A program made the translations under genes and the position numbers. From Rhodanobacteraceae bacterium (GTDB lineage Bacteria; Pseudomonadota; Gammaproteobacteria; Xanthomonadales; Rhodanobacteraceae), in the NCBI GenBank assembly GCA_009996615.1, contig JAACZU010000002.1, positions 1 to 64,000 of the forward strand: a DNA stretch of 64,000 bases, given 5' to 3'. The notes below the pieces were generated by a model, which saw nothing but the letters and a program-made list of their open reading frames with translations, was not told the origin of the DNA and searched no databases. Shown here piece by piece: positions 47,501-57,448 of the stretch. How positions within the stretch are numbered: position 1 is the stretch's first letter; each line of letters starts with the position of its first letter.

Positions 47501-48664
47501 ATGCGCCTGCGTCGCTGCCAGACCGTGCTGATCGAACCGCGTGAGCACAAGGAAATCGACCTGGAACTGCTGCTCGGCGCGACGCCGCGGCTGGCCTCCA
47601 CGCTGCGCTGGTTCGCGCTGGCGCCGCACCTGGAGCAGGAACAGCCGCTGGACGGCGCCGAGGTCGCGCTGCTCGGCGCGGTCTCGCCGAGCGACTGGAG
47701 CGATGCGGCGGAACTGGCGCGCACGCATGCGCCGGCGACGATCGAAAACCTGCTCGCGAAGGGCCTGCTGGTCGCCGACGATGCCGGCGCGCACGCGGCG
47801 GCCGACCGCGCCGCGCGCACACGCCACTGGCGCCCGCTGGCGGCGGTTGCGCACCGCCACCTGCGCTGGCGCGGCGTCGATACCGAGATCGAGAACGCGC
47901 GCCTGGGCGAGATCAGCGGCGGCGCGGTGCTCGACCACCTCGGCCCGCCGCCGCCGCCGGCGCTCGACTGCGCCGCGCCGGAACGGCGCCTCGGCCTGCC
48001 GCGCGGCAACGCCTCGGCGCTCGACGCGCTGCTCGACCGCCGCGTCACCTGCCGCAACTTCGACACCGCGCGTGCGCTGTCGCTGGCCGAGGTCGGCGCG
48101 GTGCTGTACCGCGCGTTCGGCGCGCGCACCGCGACCGAGGTCACCGGCGTGGCGGTGCTGAAGAAGGGCGTGCCGTCGGCCGGCGGCCTGCACCCGACCG
48201 AGGCCTACCTGCTGGTGCAGCGCGTCGACGGCCTCGCGCCGGGGCTGTACCACTACCAGCCGGTCGCGCACGCGCTCGATCCGCTGCGCGAGATGAGCGC
48301 CGAGGAGGCCGCCGAGCATGCGCGCCGCTTCGTCGCCGGCCAGCCGTGGTTCGCGCGCGCGCCGCTGCAGCTGATCATGGCCAGCCGCTTCGAGCGCAAC
48401 TTCTGGAAATACCGCAACCACGCCAAGGCGTACCGCGCGACGATCCTCGACGCCGGCCACCTGTCGCAGACGGTCTACCTCGCCGCAACCGAACTGGAGC
48501 TGGCCGCGTTCATCACCGCGGCGGTCAACGAAGGCGACATCGAAGACGCGCTCGGCCTCGACCCGATGGAACAGGGCGTACTCGCGGTCAGCGGCTTCGG
48601 CCACCGCGGCGCGCTGCGCGAGGAAGTCGAGTTCGACCCGCTCAATGCGGTGTGGCCGGCGTGA
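47501..48664 (+). CDS. SagB-type dehydrogenase, putative peptide maturation dehydrogenase
   Basis: The 387-residue protein has an N-terminal winged-helix-like region (about 30-110) and a nitroreductase-fold FMN domain (about 175-380) with CRNFDTARALSLAEVGAVLY, PSAGGLHPTEAYL and ATELELAAFITAAVNEGDIE. This is the pattern of SagB/ThcOx dehydrogenases, which oxidise azolines to azoles in RiPPs. In this group I recall the family as 'putative peptide maturation dehydrogenase'. The CATAAT at 47463 may be its -10 box. No YcaO cyclodehydratase is in the window, so its substrate on the peptide is open. Confidence 0.85.
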   Translation: MRLRRCQTVLIEPREHKEIDLELLLGATPRLASTLRWFALAPHLEQEQPLDGAEVALLGAVSPSDWSDAAELARTHAPATIENLLAKGLLVADDAGAHAAADRAARTRHWRPLAAVAHRHLRWRGVDTEIENARLGEISGGAVLDHLGPPPPPALDCAAPERRLGLPRGNASALDALLDRRVTCRNFDTARALSLAEVGAVLYRAFGARTATEVTGVAVLKKGVPSAGGLHPTEAYLLVQRVDGLAPGLYHYQPVAHALDPLREMSAEEAAEHARRFVAGQPWFARAPLQLIMASRFERNFWKYRNHAKAYRATILDAGHLSQTVYLAATELELAAFITAAVNEGDIEDALGLDPMEQGVLAVSGFGHRGALREEVEFDPLNAVWPA

Positions 48665-48792
48665 GTGGCGTTGGCCCCTCGCGTTCCGCGCGCTGCGCGC
48701 CGAGCCACCGCCTGTCGATTTCCCGCCCGCTCGTTCGTCGCATGGACAGGGCCCGCCAAGACGGCGGGCTTTACACCCGAGGAGACACGACG

Positions 48793-49218
48793 ATGCGATT
48801 CATGGTGATGGTGCGCGCGACGCGCGAGTCGGAAGCCGGCGTGATGCCGAGCGAGGAACTGCTGGCCGCGATGGGCCGCTACAACGAGGAGCTGGTCAAC
48901 GCCGGCGTGATGCTCGCCGGCGAAGGCCTGCAGCCGAGCGCGAAGGGTGCGCGCATCCACTTCTCCGGCGCGCAGCGGCGCGTGATCGACGGCCCGTTCG
49001 CCGAGACCAAGGAGCTGATCGCCGGCTTCTGGCTGTGGCAGTGCCGCTCGCTGGAGGAGGCGATCGAGTGGGCCCGGCGCTGCCCGAACCCGTTCGACGG
49101 CGAGTCCGAGCTGGAAATCCGCCAGGTGTTCGAGGCCGAGGACTTCGGCGAGGCGTTCACGCCCGAGCTGCGCGAGCAGGAGGAGCGCCTGCGCGCGCAG
49201 GTCGCCGCGCGCGAGTGA
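48793..49218 (+). CDS. YciI/DGPF family protein
   Basis: The 141-residue protein starts MRFMVMVRA and has the family motif DGPFAETKELIAGFWLW and a C-terminal helix. DGPF (YCII-related) proteins are the usual genetic partners of ECF42 sigma factors; some members may have hydrolase or dehydratase activity, but no function is settled. The start has AGGAGA upstream. It is first in a set of three same-strand genes ending in the sigma factor. Confidence 0.9.
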   Translation: MRFMVMVRATRESEAGVMPSEELLAAMGRYNEELVNAGVMLAGEGLQPSAKGARIHFSGAQRRVIDGPFAETKELIAGFWLWQCRSLEEAIEWARRCPNPFDGESELEIRQVFEAEDFGEAFTPELREQEERLRAQVAARE

Positions 49219-49314
49219 CCGCATGCACGCAGCGACCGCGCTGCGCTCACGTGCGCGCCTGCCGCCGCGCGGGCGCGCGATACCCGCAACCCCCGTCCGC
49301 AATCGGAGGATTCG

Positions 49315-49857
49315 ATGCTCAAGACCCTTGTCATCATCGTCATCGCGCTGGTCGTGTTCGTGCTGCTGTTCGCCACGACGCGCCCGGACACGTTCCGCGT
49401 CGAGCGCAGCGCGCGCATCAAGGCGCCGGCGGCGACGATCTTCGCGCTGCTCGACGACTTCCGCCGCTGGCCGGAATGGTCGCCGTGGGAGAGGCTAGAC
49501 CCGGCCATGCAGCGCACGCTGAGCGGCCCTGCCCGCGGCACGGGCGCCGCCTATGCCTGGGACGGCAACAAGCAGGTCGGCCAGGGACGCATGGAGATCG
49601 TCGGCGCGGAGCCGCCGTCGCATCTGGTCATCAAGCTCGATTTCCTGCGCCCGTTCGAGGCGCACAACACGGCCGAGTTCACGCTGACCGCCGCCGGTGA
49701 CGACACCGAGGTGCTGTGGGCGATGCATGGCCCGATGCCGTACGTGTCCAAGCTGATGAGCGTGTTCGTCAGCATGGACCGCATGGTCGGCAAGGACTTC
49801 GAGGCCGGCCTGGCCAACCTGAAGGCGCTGGCGGAAAGCTCGGTCGACACGCCATAG
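49315..49857 (+). CDS. SRPBCC family protein with N-terminal membrane anchor
   Basis: The 180-residue protein has one N-terminal hydrophobic helix (LVIIVIALVVFVLLFA) and a START/polyketide-cyclase-like SRPBCC domain (from FRVERSARIKAPAATIFALL to the C-terminal helix). SRPBCC domains bind hydrophobic ligands; the ligand is unknown. GGAGG precedes the ATG. It lies between the DGPF gene and the sigma factor and may belong to the same regulon. Confidence 0.88.
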   Translation: MLKTLVIIVIALVVFVLLFATTRPDTFRVERSARIKAPAATIFALLDDFRRWPEWSPWERLDPAMQRTLSGPARGTGAAYAWDGNKQVGQGRMEIVGAEPPSHLVIKLDFLRPFEAHNTAEFTLTAAGDDTEVLWAMHGPMPYVSKLMSVFVSMDRMVGKDFEAGLANLKALAESSVDTP

Positions 49858-49867
49858 ACAATGGGAT

Positions 49868-49947
49868 TCGTCGTCCCGGCGAACGCCGGGACCCAGCGCC
49901 TGCAATGCGTCGAAGTCACTGGGTTCCGGCCTGCGCCGGAACGACGA
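49868..49947. repeat. Family C repeat
   Basis: TCGTCGTCCCGG begins and CCGGAACGACGA ends this second family C copy, with the same internal GGGACCCAGCGCC and GAAGTCACTGGGTTCCGG as at 38166. It lies between the SRPBCC and sigma-factor genes. Confidence 0.88.
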
Positions 49948-50007
49948 GCGGGGTGCACAAGGCCGCCAGGCTTGCACGTGCTCCACCGCGGTGCTGATAT
50001 CGGCTGC

Positions 50008-51279
50008 ATGACGACCACCGATATCCGCCGCACGATCGACGCGGTCTGGCGCATCGAGTCGGCCCGGCTGATCGCCGGGCTGGCGCGCATGGTGCGCGAC
50101 GTCGGCTTGGCCGAGGAGCTGGCGCAGGACGCGCTGGTCGCCGCGCTCGAACACTGGCCGCGCGGCGGCGTGCCGGACAACCCCGGCGCGTGGCTGATGG
50201 CCAGCGCCAAGCACCGCGCGATCGACCGCCTGCGCCGCGACCAGTTGCTCGAGCGCAAGCACGCCCAGCTCGTGCACGAACTCGAAGCGGCGCAGGCCGA
50301 GGCGACGCCGGATTTCGCCGCCGCGCTCGACGACGACATCGGCGACGACCTGCTGCGCCTGGTGTTCACCGCCTGCCATCCGCTGCTGCCGGCCGAGGGA
50401 CGCGTGGCGCTGACGCTGCGCCTGCTCGGCGGCCTGACCACGGCCGAGATCGCGCGCGCGTTCCTCGTGCCGGAGGCGACCGTCGCGCAGCGCATCGTGC
50501 GCGCCAAGCGCACGCTGGCCGAGGCGCAGGTGCCGTTCGAGGTGCCGCGCGGCGCCGAGCGCGCGGCGCGGCTGGCGTCGGTGCTCGAGGTCATCTACCT
50601 GGTCTTCAACGAAGGCTACGCCGCCACCGCCGGCGACGACTGGCTGCGCCCGGCGCTGTGCGAGGATGCGCTGCGCCTGGCGCGCGTGCTGGCCGGGCTG
50701 ATGCCGCACGAGGCCGAAGTGCACGGCCTGGCCGCGCTGCTGGAGATCCAGGCCTCGCGCGCCGGCGCGCGCACCGACGCGAGCGGCCGGCCGATCCTGC
50801 TGCTCGAGCAGGATCGCGCGCGCTGGGATCGCCTGCTGATCCGCCGCGGCCTCGCCGCGCTCGAGCGCGCCGAACGGCTCGGCACACCCGGCCCGTACAC
50901 GCTGCAGGCCGCGATCGCCGCCTGCCACGCGCGTGCGCGCACCGCCGCCGACACCGACTGGCCGCGCATCGCCGCGCTGTACGGCGTGCTCGCGCGGATC
51001 GCGCCGTCGCCGGTGGTCGAGCTGAACCGCGCGGTCGCGGTCGCGATGGCCAGCGGCCCGGCCGCCGGCCTCGCGCTGGTCGATGCGCTGGCGTCGGAGC
51101 CTTGGCTCAAGTCCTACCACCTGCTGCCGAGCGTGCGCGGCGACCTGCTCGCCAAACTCGGCCGCCGCGACGAGGCGCGCGCCGAGTTCGAACGCGCCGC
51201 CGCGCTGACGCGCAACGCACGCGAGCAGGCATTGCTGCGCGAGCGCGCCGCGGCGTGCGGCGAGCCGGCGATGCCGTGA
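50008..51279 (+). CDS. ECF42-like RNA polymerase sigma factor
   Basis: This 423-residue sigma factor has region 2 (ARMVRDVGLAEELAQDALVAAL, then AKHRAIDRLRRDQ) and region 4 (LLGGLTTAEIARAFLVPEATVAQRIVRAK) in the first 190 residues. A long C-terminal extension with YLVFNEGYAAT and helical TPR-like sequence (about 200-420) is typical of the ECF42 group. These lack an anti-sigma factor and are thought to be controlled by the extension. The DGPF gene upstream is the characteristic partner. Confidence 0.92.
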   Translation: MTTTDIRRTIDAVWRIESARLIAGLARMVRDVGLAEELAQDALVAALEHWPRGGVPDNPGAWLMASAKHRAIDRLRRDQLLERKHAQLVHELEAAQAEATPDFAAALDDDIGDDLLRLVFTACHPLLPAEGRVALTLRLLGGLTTAEIARAFLVPEATVAQRIVRAKRTLAEAQVPFEVPRGAERAARLASVLEVIYLVFNEGYAATAGDDWLRPALCEDALRLARVLAGLMPHEAEVHGLAALLEIQASRAGARTDASGRPILLLEQDRARWDRLLIRRGLAALERAERLGTPGPYTLQAAIAACHARARTAADTDWPRIAALYGVLARIAPSPVVELNRAVAVAMASGPAAGLALVDALASEPWLKSYHLLPSVRGDLLAKLGRRDEARAEFERAAALTRNAREQALLRERAAACGEPAMP

Positions 51280-51336
51280 CACGGCCGAGACGGCGGTGAG
51301 CAGCTCCAGCCGCGAGCCTTGGCTTTCTGGCGAAAC

Positions 51337-51401
51337 GCATCGCGCCTGCCGGCGCTCCCACAGGTCACATCCGGCGGTGGGAGCGGCGGAAGCCGCGATG
51401 C
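51337..51401. repeat. Family A inverted pair
   Basis: A reverse arm (51337-51361, GCATCGCGCCTGCCGGCGCT plus CCCAC) and a forward arm (51377-51401) sit in the convergent gap between the sigma factor and the DUF5996 gene. Confidence 0.85.
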
Positions 51402-51447
51402 TTTGGCTTGTGGGCGGCCCTATGGGAGTCGCGCACTGGGTGCGCTC

Positions 51448-52371
51448 CTACGGCCACTCCGACGGCGGCCGCTCGATCGCGGCGCGGTCCCAGTGCGCCA
51501 GCTCGGCACACGCCTCATAGGTCGACTGCAGGAACTCGAGCAGCATCCGGTCCGGCTCGGCCGCAGCGCGCACGGCCTCGTACGGCAGCAGGAATTCGCG
51601 CATCCGCGCATCGTAGGCCGAGGCCGCCGGGCGCACCGGATGCGCGGCGAAGCCGGGCGGCTCCGGATACGCATAGGCGTAGAACACCGGCTCGGCGACC
51701 GCGCCGCCGCCGGGCCAGAAGCCGCAGCTGGCGCACTCGTGCGAGTAGGCCTCGACCATCACGTAGTCGGGACAGTTCGGCGCGCCGCCCGGATGCCGCG
51801 GCGCGCGCCGGCCGCAGAAGCGCGTCGCGGCGAGATCGAAGCTGCCCCAGAAGAAATGCGCCGGACTCTGCTTGCCCAGGTAACGGCCGCGGAAGCGTTG
51901 CAGCACGCGCTCGACCTGCACCAGCACCTGCCAGCAACGTCGCGCCGCGGCGGCGTCGTAGGCCGCGTGCGTGCGGTCGTCGGCGAACGGAATCGCGGTT
52001 TCGATCTCGACCGGCGTCGCCATCAGCCGCGGCACGATGCCGAGCCGGCGCAGCGCGGCCAGGTAGCGCGCGAAGAACTCGGCCACCGTCATAGGCGCCA
52101 GCGCAAACGCTTCCGCGCACCCATCGCTGGCCTGGATCGACAGCCGGTGCTCGATGAGATCGAACGCGATCTCGAAACTGCGCGTGCCGCACGGCGCCGC
52201 CGAAGTCGAAAGCCCGCGCGGCGTCACGTACAGCGTGACCTGCCACCAGTGGTTCTGCATCGGCGCGAACGCGAGCCGCGTCTTGCCGACGATCTGCGTC
52301 CACATGTGCAGCGTGGCGTAGGTGTCGCGCCACTCGGCCAGCGGCAACGGGGGCCAGGGCGAGGCGTTCAT
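51448..52371 (-). CDS. DUF5996 family protein
   Basis: The 307-residue cytoplasmic protein begins WPPLPLAEWRDTYATLHMW and has HWWQVTLYVTPRGL, FFWGSFDLAATRF and EAYSHECASCGFWPGG, the hallmarks of the DUF5996 family. The conserved WGSFDL and CASCGFWPG segments suggest an enzyme or ligand-binding fold, but no activity is known. Its ATG overlaps the stop codon of the UBP zinc-finger gene (ATGA), so the two are co-translated. Confidence 0.88.
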   Translation of the reverse strand: MNASPWPPLPLAEWRDTYATLHMWTQIVGKTRLAFAPMQNHWWQVTLYVTPRGLSTSAAPCGTRSFEIAFDLIEHRLSIQASDGCAEAFALAPMTVAEFFARYLAALRRLGIVPRLMATPVEIETAIPFADDRTHAAYDAAAARRCWQVLVQVERVLQRFRGRYLGKQSPAHFFWGSFDLAATRFCGRRAPRHPGGAPNCPDYVMVEAYSHECASCGFWPGGGAVAEPVFYAYAYPEPPGFAAHPVRPAASAYDARMREFLLPYEAVRAAAEPDRMLLEFLQSTYEACAELAHWDRAAIERPPSEWP

Positions 52372-52649
52372 CGCGGCCGCGGCGCCGGTTCCAGCATCAG
52401 CTCATCGACGTAGCACCAGCCCCAGTCCTCGCCCGGCTCGAAGCTGCGGATCAGCGGATGTTGCGTGTGGTGAAAATGCCTGGTCGCGTGCTTGCCCGGC
52501 GAGCTGTCGCAGCAGCCGACGTGGCCGCAGGTCAGGCACAGCCGCAGGTGCACCCAGCGCGCGCCGGTCTTCAGGCATTCCTCGCAGCCGGCCGGCGTGC
52601 GTGGGGGCACGTCGCGGACTTGGTCGAGGTGCTGGCACGGCGTAGGCAT
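52368..52649 (-). CDS. UBP-type zinc-finger protein
   Basis: This 93-residue protein consists of a single ubiquitin-hydrolase-type (ZnF-UBP) zinc finger with Cys5, His7, Cys22, Cys25, Cys38, Cys41, Cys46 and several His (54, 58, 60). In eukaryotes this finger binds the ubiquitin C-terminus. Bacterial stand-alone copies have no known role. It is translationally coupled to the DUF5996 gene downstream. The 148 bases to its right hold no gene I can see. Confidence 0.88.
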   Translation of the reverse strand: MPTPCQHLDQVRDVPPRTPAGCEECLKTGARWVHLRLCLTCGHVGCCDSSPGKHATRHFHHTQHPLIRSFEPGEDWGWCYVDELMLEPAPRPR

Positions 52650-52797
52650 GGTGTGCCTCGCGCGGGGTGACGAAGGATTGTAGTACCAACCATTGCGTCT
52701 GTGCCGCCAAGTCACCGATGCGTGCAGTCGCTGTTCCGATCAGAGGTGGACATTCAAAAGTGCACTCTGACCGGGCCTCTGCCCCTGGTTTCTAGGC

Positions 52798-54417
52798 TTA
52801 GTCGGTCCACCCAGTGAGGTGACCGGCGACGCTGTGAATCGCATTCGCGCGAGCCTCAAGGAACAACTTGTAGTCGTCCTTCAACGCCGCCTCGACGGCG
52901 GCGTCGTCAATGAGGTTACTTGCAAGCCACTTTTTAGCGTTGTCGCCGTGGTCATGCAGAAGCTTCCTGAAGTAAGCCGACGGTGCTTGATCGCTAATCT
53001 GCTTGTTACTGGACGACGTCAGATATGCCATGTTGGCCAGAGGAGACGCTTGCGCGGAACTGATGCCACGCGCCTTCAGGAATGCCTGAGGGAAGATGTG
53101 GTGAAACTCCTTGGAGTTCTGCCAAGCAAGCGACTTGGACACGTCGATCTTTTGGCCCGTCAGGAAATCCAGCGGAGTCTGATAAGCCAGAATGAGTGCT
53201 AGGATTTTTGAATGCGCGTTGTCCGTCCGAAACTGACGACCGGCCCAGATCTGGTGGTGAGCCGGAGCCACTTGGACGTCGATGGTCGGCTTCTTCCCAT
53301 CAGCGAAATCACTGACCGCAGCAAGGTCCGAAGCCATCATGCCAGTATTCCACCCGCTGAAATATCCGGAAATGCCGGTCCGCCAGAACCAACGCTCAAT
53401 CTCGGTCCACTGAACACCTGAAGGCGTAGGCAGCCTGCGGAGAATCTCCGCTAGCACCACGATTTGGTTCGTGTACGGCACTACGGCAGCGGACGGGGCC
53501 CCGATGTGTGTGGCAAGGAAGTCGACGGCCCTACGCAGACCTTGCTCGGTTTGTGCAGTCGCGGCCTTGAGGGCCTCCACAGAAGCATGACGTAGGTCGT
53601 CAATGCTTTCTGCGCTGAATTGACCTCCGTTTGCAACAGAAACATTACGGAGGATTGCCTTTCGGTCGAGCGACTCGAAGGACTTTCCTGAGAGAGCTTC
53701 GCGAATCGCATCAATCGAATCCACGAGATCAAACTCGGGACTCCATGTCGCTGCTCGCATCAGGTCGACGATTGTGAGACGAGTGCCGGTGCTGTTGATT
53801 CTCTCGAAGATGGGCGCCACGTCTGAAAGAGACATGTCTCCGAGTGTAACTGTCGCAACCTTGTAGTCCTTGAAGCGGTTGAAGAGCTCCTTGGCGCTTT
53901 CCTGTAGCGCCTCGTCCTTCAGAGCAGCGACATGACCGAAGAAGGCCGATGGGTCGGGGATCTTGTTCAACCGCATAAAGTGAAGTGGCGGCTCCTCGAC
54001 GGAATCAAGGTGTTGGAAAGTCTTGCTACGAAGGTCGTATGCAATGTTCCAAGGACTGTCCGGATTCCTGCCGTTCCAATACAGCGCCCCGCAGATCGAC
54101 GACAGACGCTGCTGCCCATCGAGCAAATAATTGACCGGGTAATCCGGCTTTGGAAGAGCAATTTCAAGATCGCCGATCTTGCTCTCGCTTCGAAGCTCCT
54201 GGCGACTCTGCCAAAGCAGTACGCTGCCTATGGGGTAGTTTCGGGCGACAGAATCGAGCAGGCTAATGATCTGTGCGCGTTCCCAGACGAACTCTCGTTG
54301 AAATTTAGGCAGGTAGATGTCGCCATTGAGAATACGCTTCGCCAGATCGTCGATGCGATCAACGGAAGGCTGAGGGTCTTTGATTGGCTTCGGGTTCGTC
54401 GGGCTCTCGATGCTCAT
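52798..54417 (-). CDS. DUF262/DUF1524 protein, GmrSD/SspE-like nuclease
   Basis: The 539-residue protein has an N-terminal DUF262 domain with LPKFQREFVW (residues 36-45) and the NTP-handling motif DGQQR (100-104). The C-terminal region has HHIFPQAFL (near 437-446) and NMAYLTSSSNKQISD, the HNH-like DUF1524 nuclease signature. This architecture is that of type IV restriction enzyme GmrSD and of the phosphorothioate-sensing nuclease SspE, so defence against phage DNA is likely. GC is near 52-55%, well below that of the neighbours. It is alone, on the 3' side of tRNA-Ile. Confidence 0.85.
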   Translation of the reverse strand: MSIESPTNPKPIKDPQPSVDRIDDLAKRILNGDIYLPKFQREFVWERAQIISLLDSVARNYPIGSVLLWQSRQELRSESKIGDLEIALPKPDYPVNYLLDGQQRLSSICGALYWNGRNPDSPWNIAYDLRSKTFQHLDSVEEPPLHFMRLNKIPDPSAFFGHVAALKDEALQESAKELFNRFKDYKVATVTLGDMSLSDVAPIFERINSTGTRLTIVDLMRAATWSPEFDLVDSIDAIREALSGKSFESLDRKAILRNVSVANGGQFSAESIDDLRHASVEALKAATAQTEQGLRRAVDFLATHIGAPSAAVVPYTNQIVVLAEILRRLPTPSGVQWTEIERWFWRTGISGYFSGWNTGMMASDLAAVSDFADGKKPTIDVQVAPAHHQIWAGRQFRTDNAHSKILALILAYQTPLDFLTGQKIDVSKSLAWQNSKEFHHIFPQAFLKARGISSAQASPLANMAYLTSSSNKQISDQAPSAYFRKLLHDHGDNAKKWLASNLIDDAAVEAALKDDYKLFLEARANAIHSVAGHLTGWTD

Positions 54418-54647
54418 GCAGCGTCATTCCTTGAGGTTTAACAAACGATACCGTGGAAACGCAAAGCCCTCAACGAAAGTTGAACGCTGTGGCCGAGACA
54501 GGCCTATTACGGCAATCTATTTTCTCGCGCCTGCAAGCTCTAAATGGTTGAGTGCAGAAAGTCTTTTTCCTCTCTAGATGAGAAGCGACTTATTGTGAAG
54601 CTGCTCTTCCTCCCCCGACGCCCCGAAGCGTCAGTGATGCAAAAGAA

Positions 54648-54720
54648 TGGGCCCGCTCGGATTCGAACCGAGGACCAAGGGATTATGAGTCCCCTGCACT
54701 AACCGCTGTGCTACAGGCCC
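54648..54720 (-). tRNA. tRNA-Ile (CAU anticodon, lysidine type)
   Basis: The 73-base cloverleaf has acceptor GGGCCTG/CGGGCCC with a GU pair, anticodon stem-loop GGGGACTCATAATCCC and T-loop GGTTCGAATCC. The CAU anticodon within this GGGGACU-CAU-AAUCCC stem is typical of tRNA-Ile2, modified by TilS to read AUA, rather than of methionine tRNAs. The CCA end is not encoded; A73 is followed by TTC. It lies beyond the rpoD terminator on the same strand. Confidence 0.88.
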
Positions 54721-54913
54721 GCATCGCAAGTACGGCAGTCTAACCGGCGCGTGCGCAAACGAAAACGCTCGCTGACGCGGGATGGGCGCCGGTCGGCGTC
54801 GACTAGCAAGAGCGCCCCCTTCCGGCCTGCCGGCCACCTTCCCCCGCTGCGCGGGGGCAGGGACAGCAGGCGGCGCCAGAATCCGGTCGGCTACGGTCCA
54901 ACGATCCAAACGA

Positions 54914-54937
54914 AAACGCCCGCTTGCGCGGGCGTTT
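54914..54937 (-). terminator. rpoD terminator
   Basis: A 10-bp stem (AAACGCCCGC with GCGGGCGTTT) with a TTGC loop is followed on the minus strand by TTCG. It lies 22 bases past the rpoD stop codon. Confidence 0.88.
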
Positions 54938-54959
54938 CCGGTTCCGATTGCAGCGTCGC

Positions 54960-56807
<1,848 letters not shown>

Positions 56808-56844
56808 GTGAGGTTTTCCGGGGCGTGGTATTGCGAAGGATGGA

Positions 56845-56850
56845 AGTATA
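56845..56850 (-). promoter_or_regulatory. Candidate -10 box of rpoD
   Basis: TATACT on the minus strand lies 38 bases upstream of the rpoD ATG. No convincing -35 hexamer is found at the standard spacing, so this is tentative. Confidence 0.3.
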
Positions 56851-56927
56851 GGAGCCGCGTCAAGGGCGACCCAAAGCATTGATGCCCATGCGTTTTCCGT
56901 CGCGGGCGGAGCGCGGCCAGCGCGCGC

Positions 56928-57368
56928 TCACTGCACCTGGAGCCAGAACGTGACCGGCCCGTCGTTGGTGAGGCGAACCCTCATATGGGCACCGAAGCGG
57001 CCTGTTTCCACCCCCGCATGCGCCGCGCGCGCCAGTTCCACCAGGCGGTTGAACCAGCGTTCGGCCTCGGCCGGCGCGGCGGCGGTCGAAAAGCCCGGCC
57101 GCGTGCCCGAGCGCGTGTCGGCGGCGAGCGTGAACTGCGATACCAGCAGCAGGCCGCCGCCGGTGTCGGCCAGCGAGCGGTTCATGCGGCCCTGCGCGTC
57201 GGCGAACACGCGGTAGGTCAGCATGCGCTCGAGCAGGCGGCGCGCCTGCGCCTCGCCGTCGCCGGGCTGCACCGCGACCAGTGCGAGCAGGCCGGGGCCG
57301 ATCGCGCCGACCGTCTCGGTGCCGACGTCGACGGCGGCTTCGCTGACACGCTGGATCAGGGCGATCAT
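56928..57368 (-). CDS. dtd: D-aminoacyl-tRNA deacylase
   Basis: Dtd removes D-amino acids (and glycine from tRNA-Ala) from mischarged tRNAs. The 146-residue enzyme has [13 protein letters not shown], the [17 protein letters not shown] motif (SQxT) and [13 protein letters not shown] with the cross-subunit Gly-cisPro pair replaced in the usual position by NDGPVT. Its length is typical. AGGAG precedes the ATG. It is divergent from the acyltransferase gene. Confidence 0.95.
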   Translation of the reverse strand: MIALIQRVSEAAVDVGTETVGAIGPGLLALVAVQPGDGEAQARRLLERMLTYRVFADAQGRMNRSLADTGGGLLLVSQFTLAADTRSGTRPGFSTAAAPAEAERWFNRLVELARAAHAGVETGRFGAHMRVRLTNDGPVTFWLQVQ

Positions 57369-57432
57369 GGCAGGCTCCTGGGCACGGCGGCGCATCCTCG
57401 CCGCCACGCCGCGGCACGGTCAATCGGCCCGC

Positions 57433-57438
57433 TACAAT
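57433..57438 (+). promoter_or_regulatory. Candidate -10 box of the acyltransferase gene
   Basis: TACAAT lies 10 bases upstream of the ATG at 57449 without a Shine-Dalgarno, suggesting a very short or absent leader. Confidence 0.35.
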
Positions 57439-57448
57439 CCGCGCGGTC

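Noticed and set aside
54630-54660. Integration site (att) of an island at the tRNA-Ile 3' end
   Set aside because: The DUF262 gene lies on the 3' side of the tRNA gene, but I found no repeat of the tRNA 3' end near 52.7 kb and no integrase.
54648-54720. Assignment as tRNA-Met
   Set aside because: The CAU anticodon allows it, but the GGGGACU/AAUCCC anticodon arm and GGGCC acceptor match the lysidine-modified tRNA-Ile2 type better than initiator or elongator Met tRNAs.
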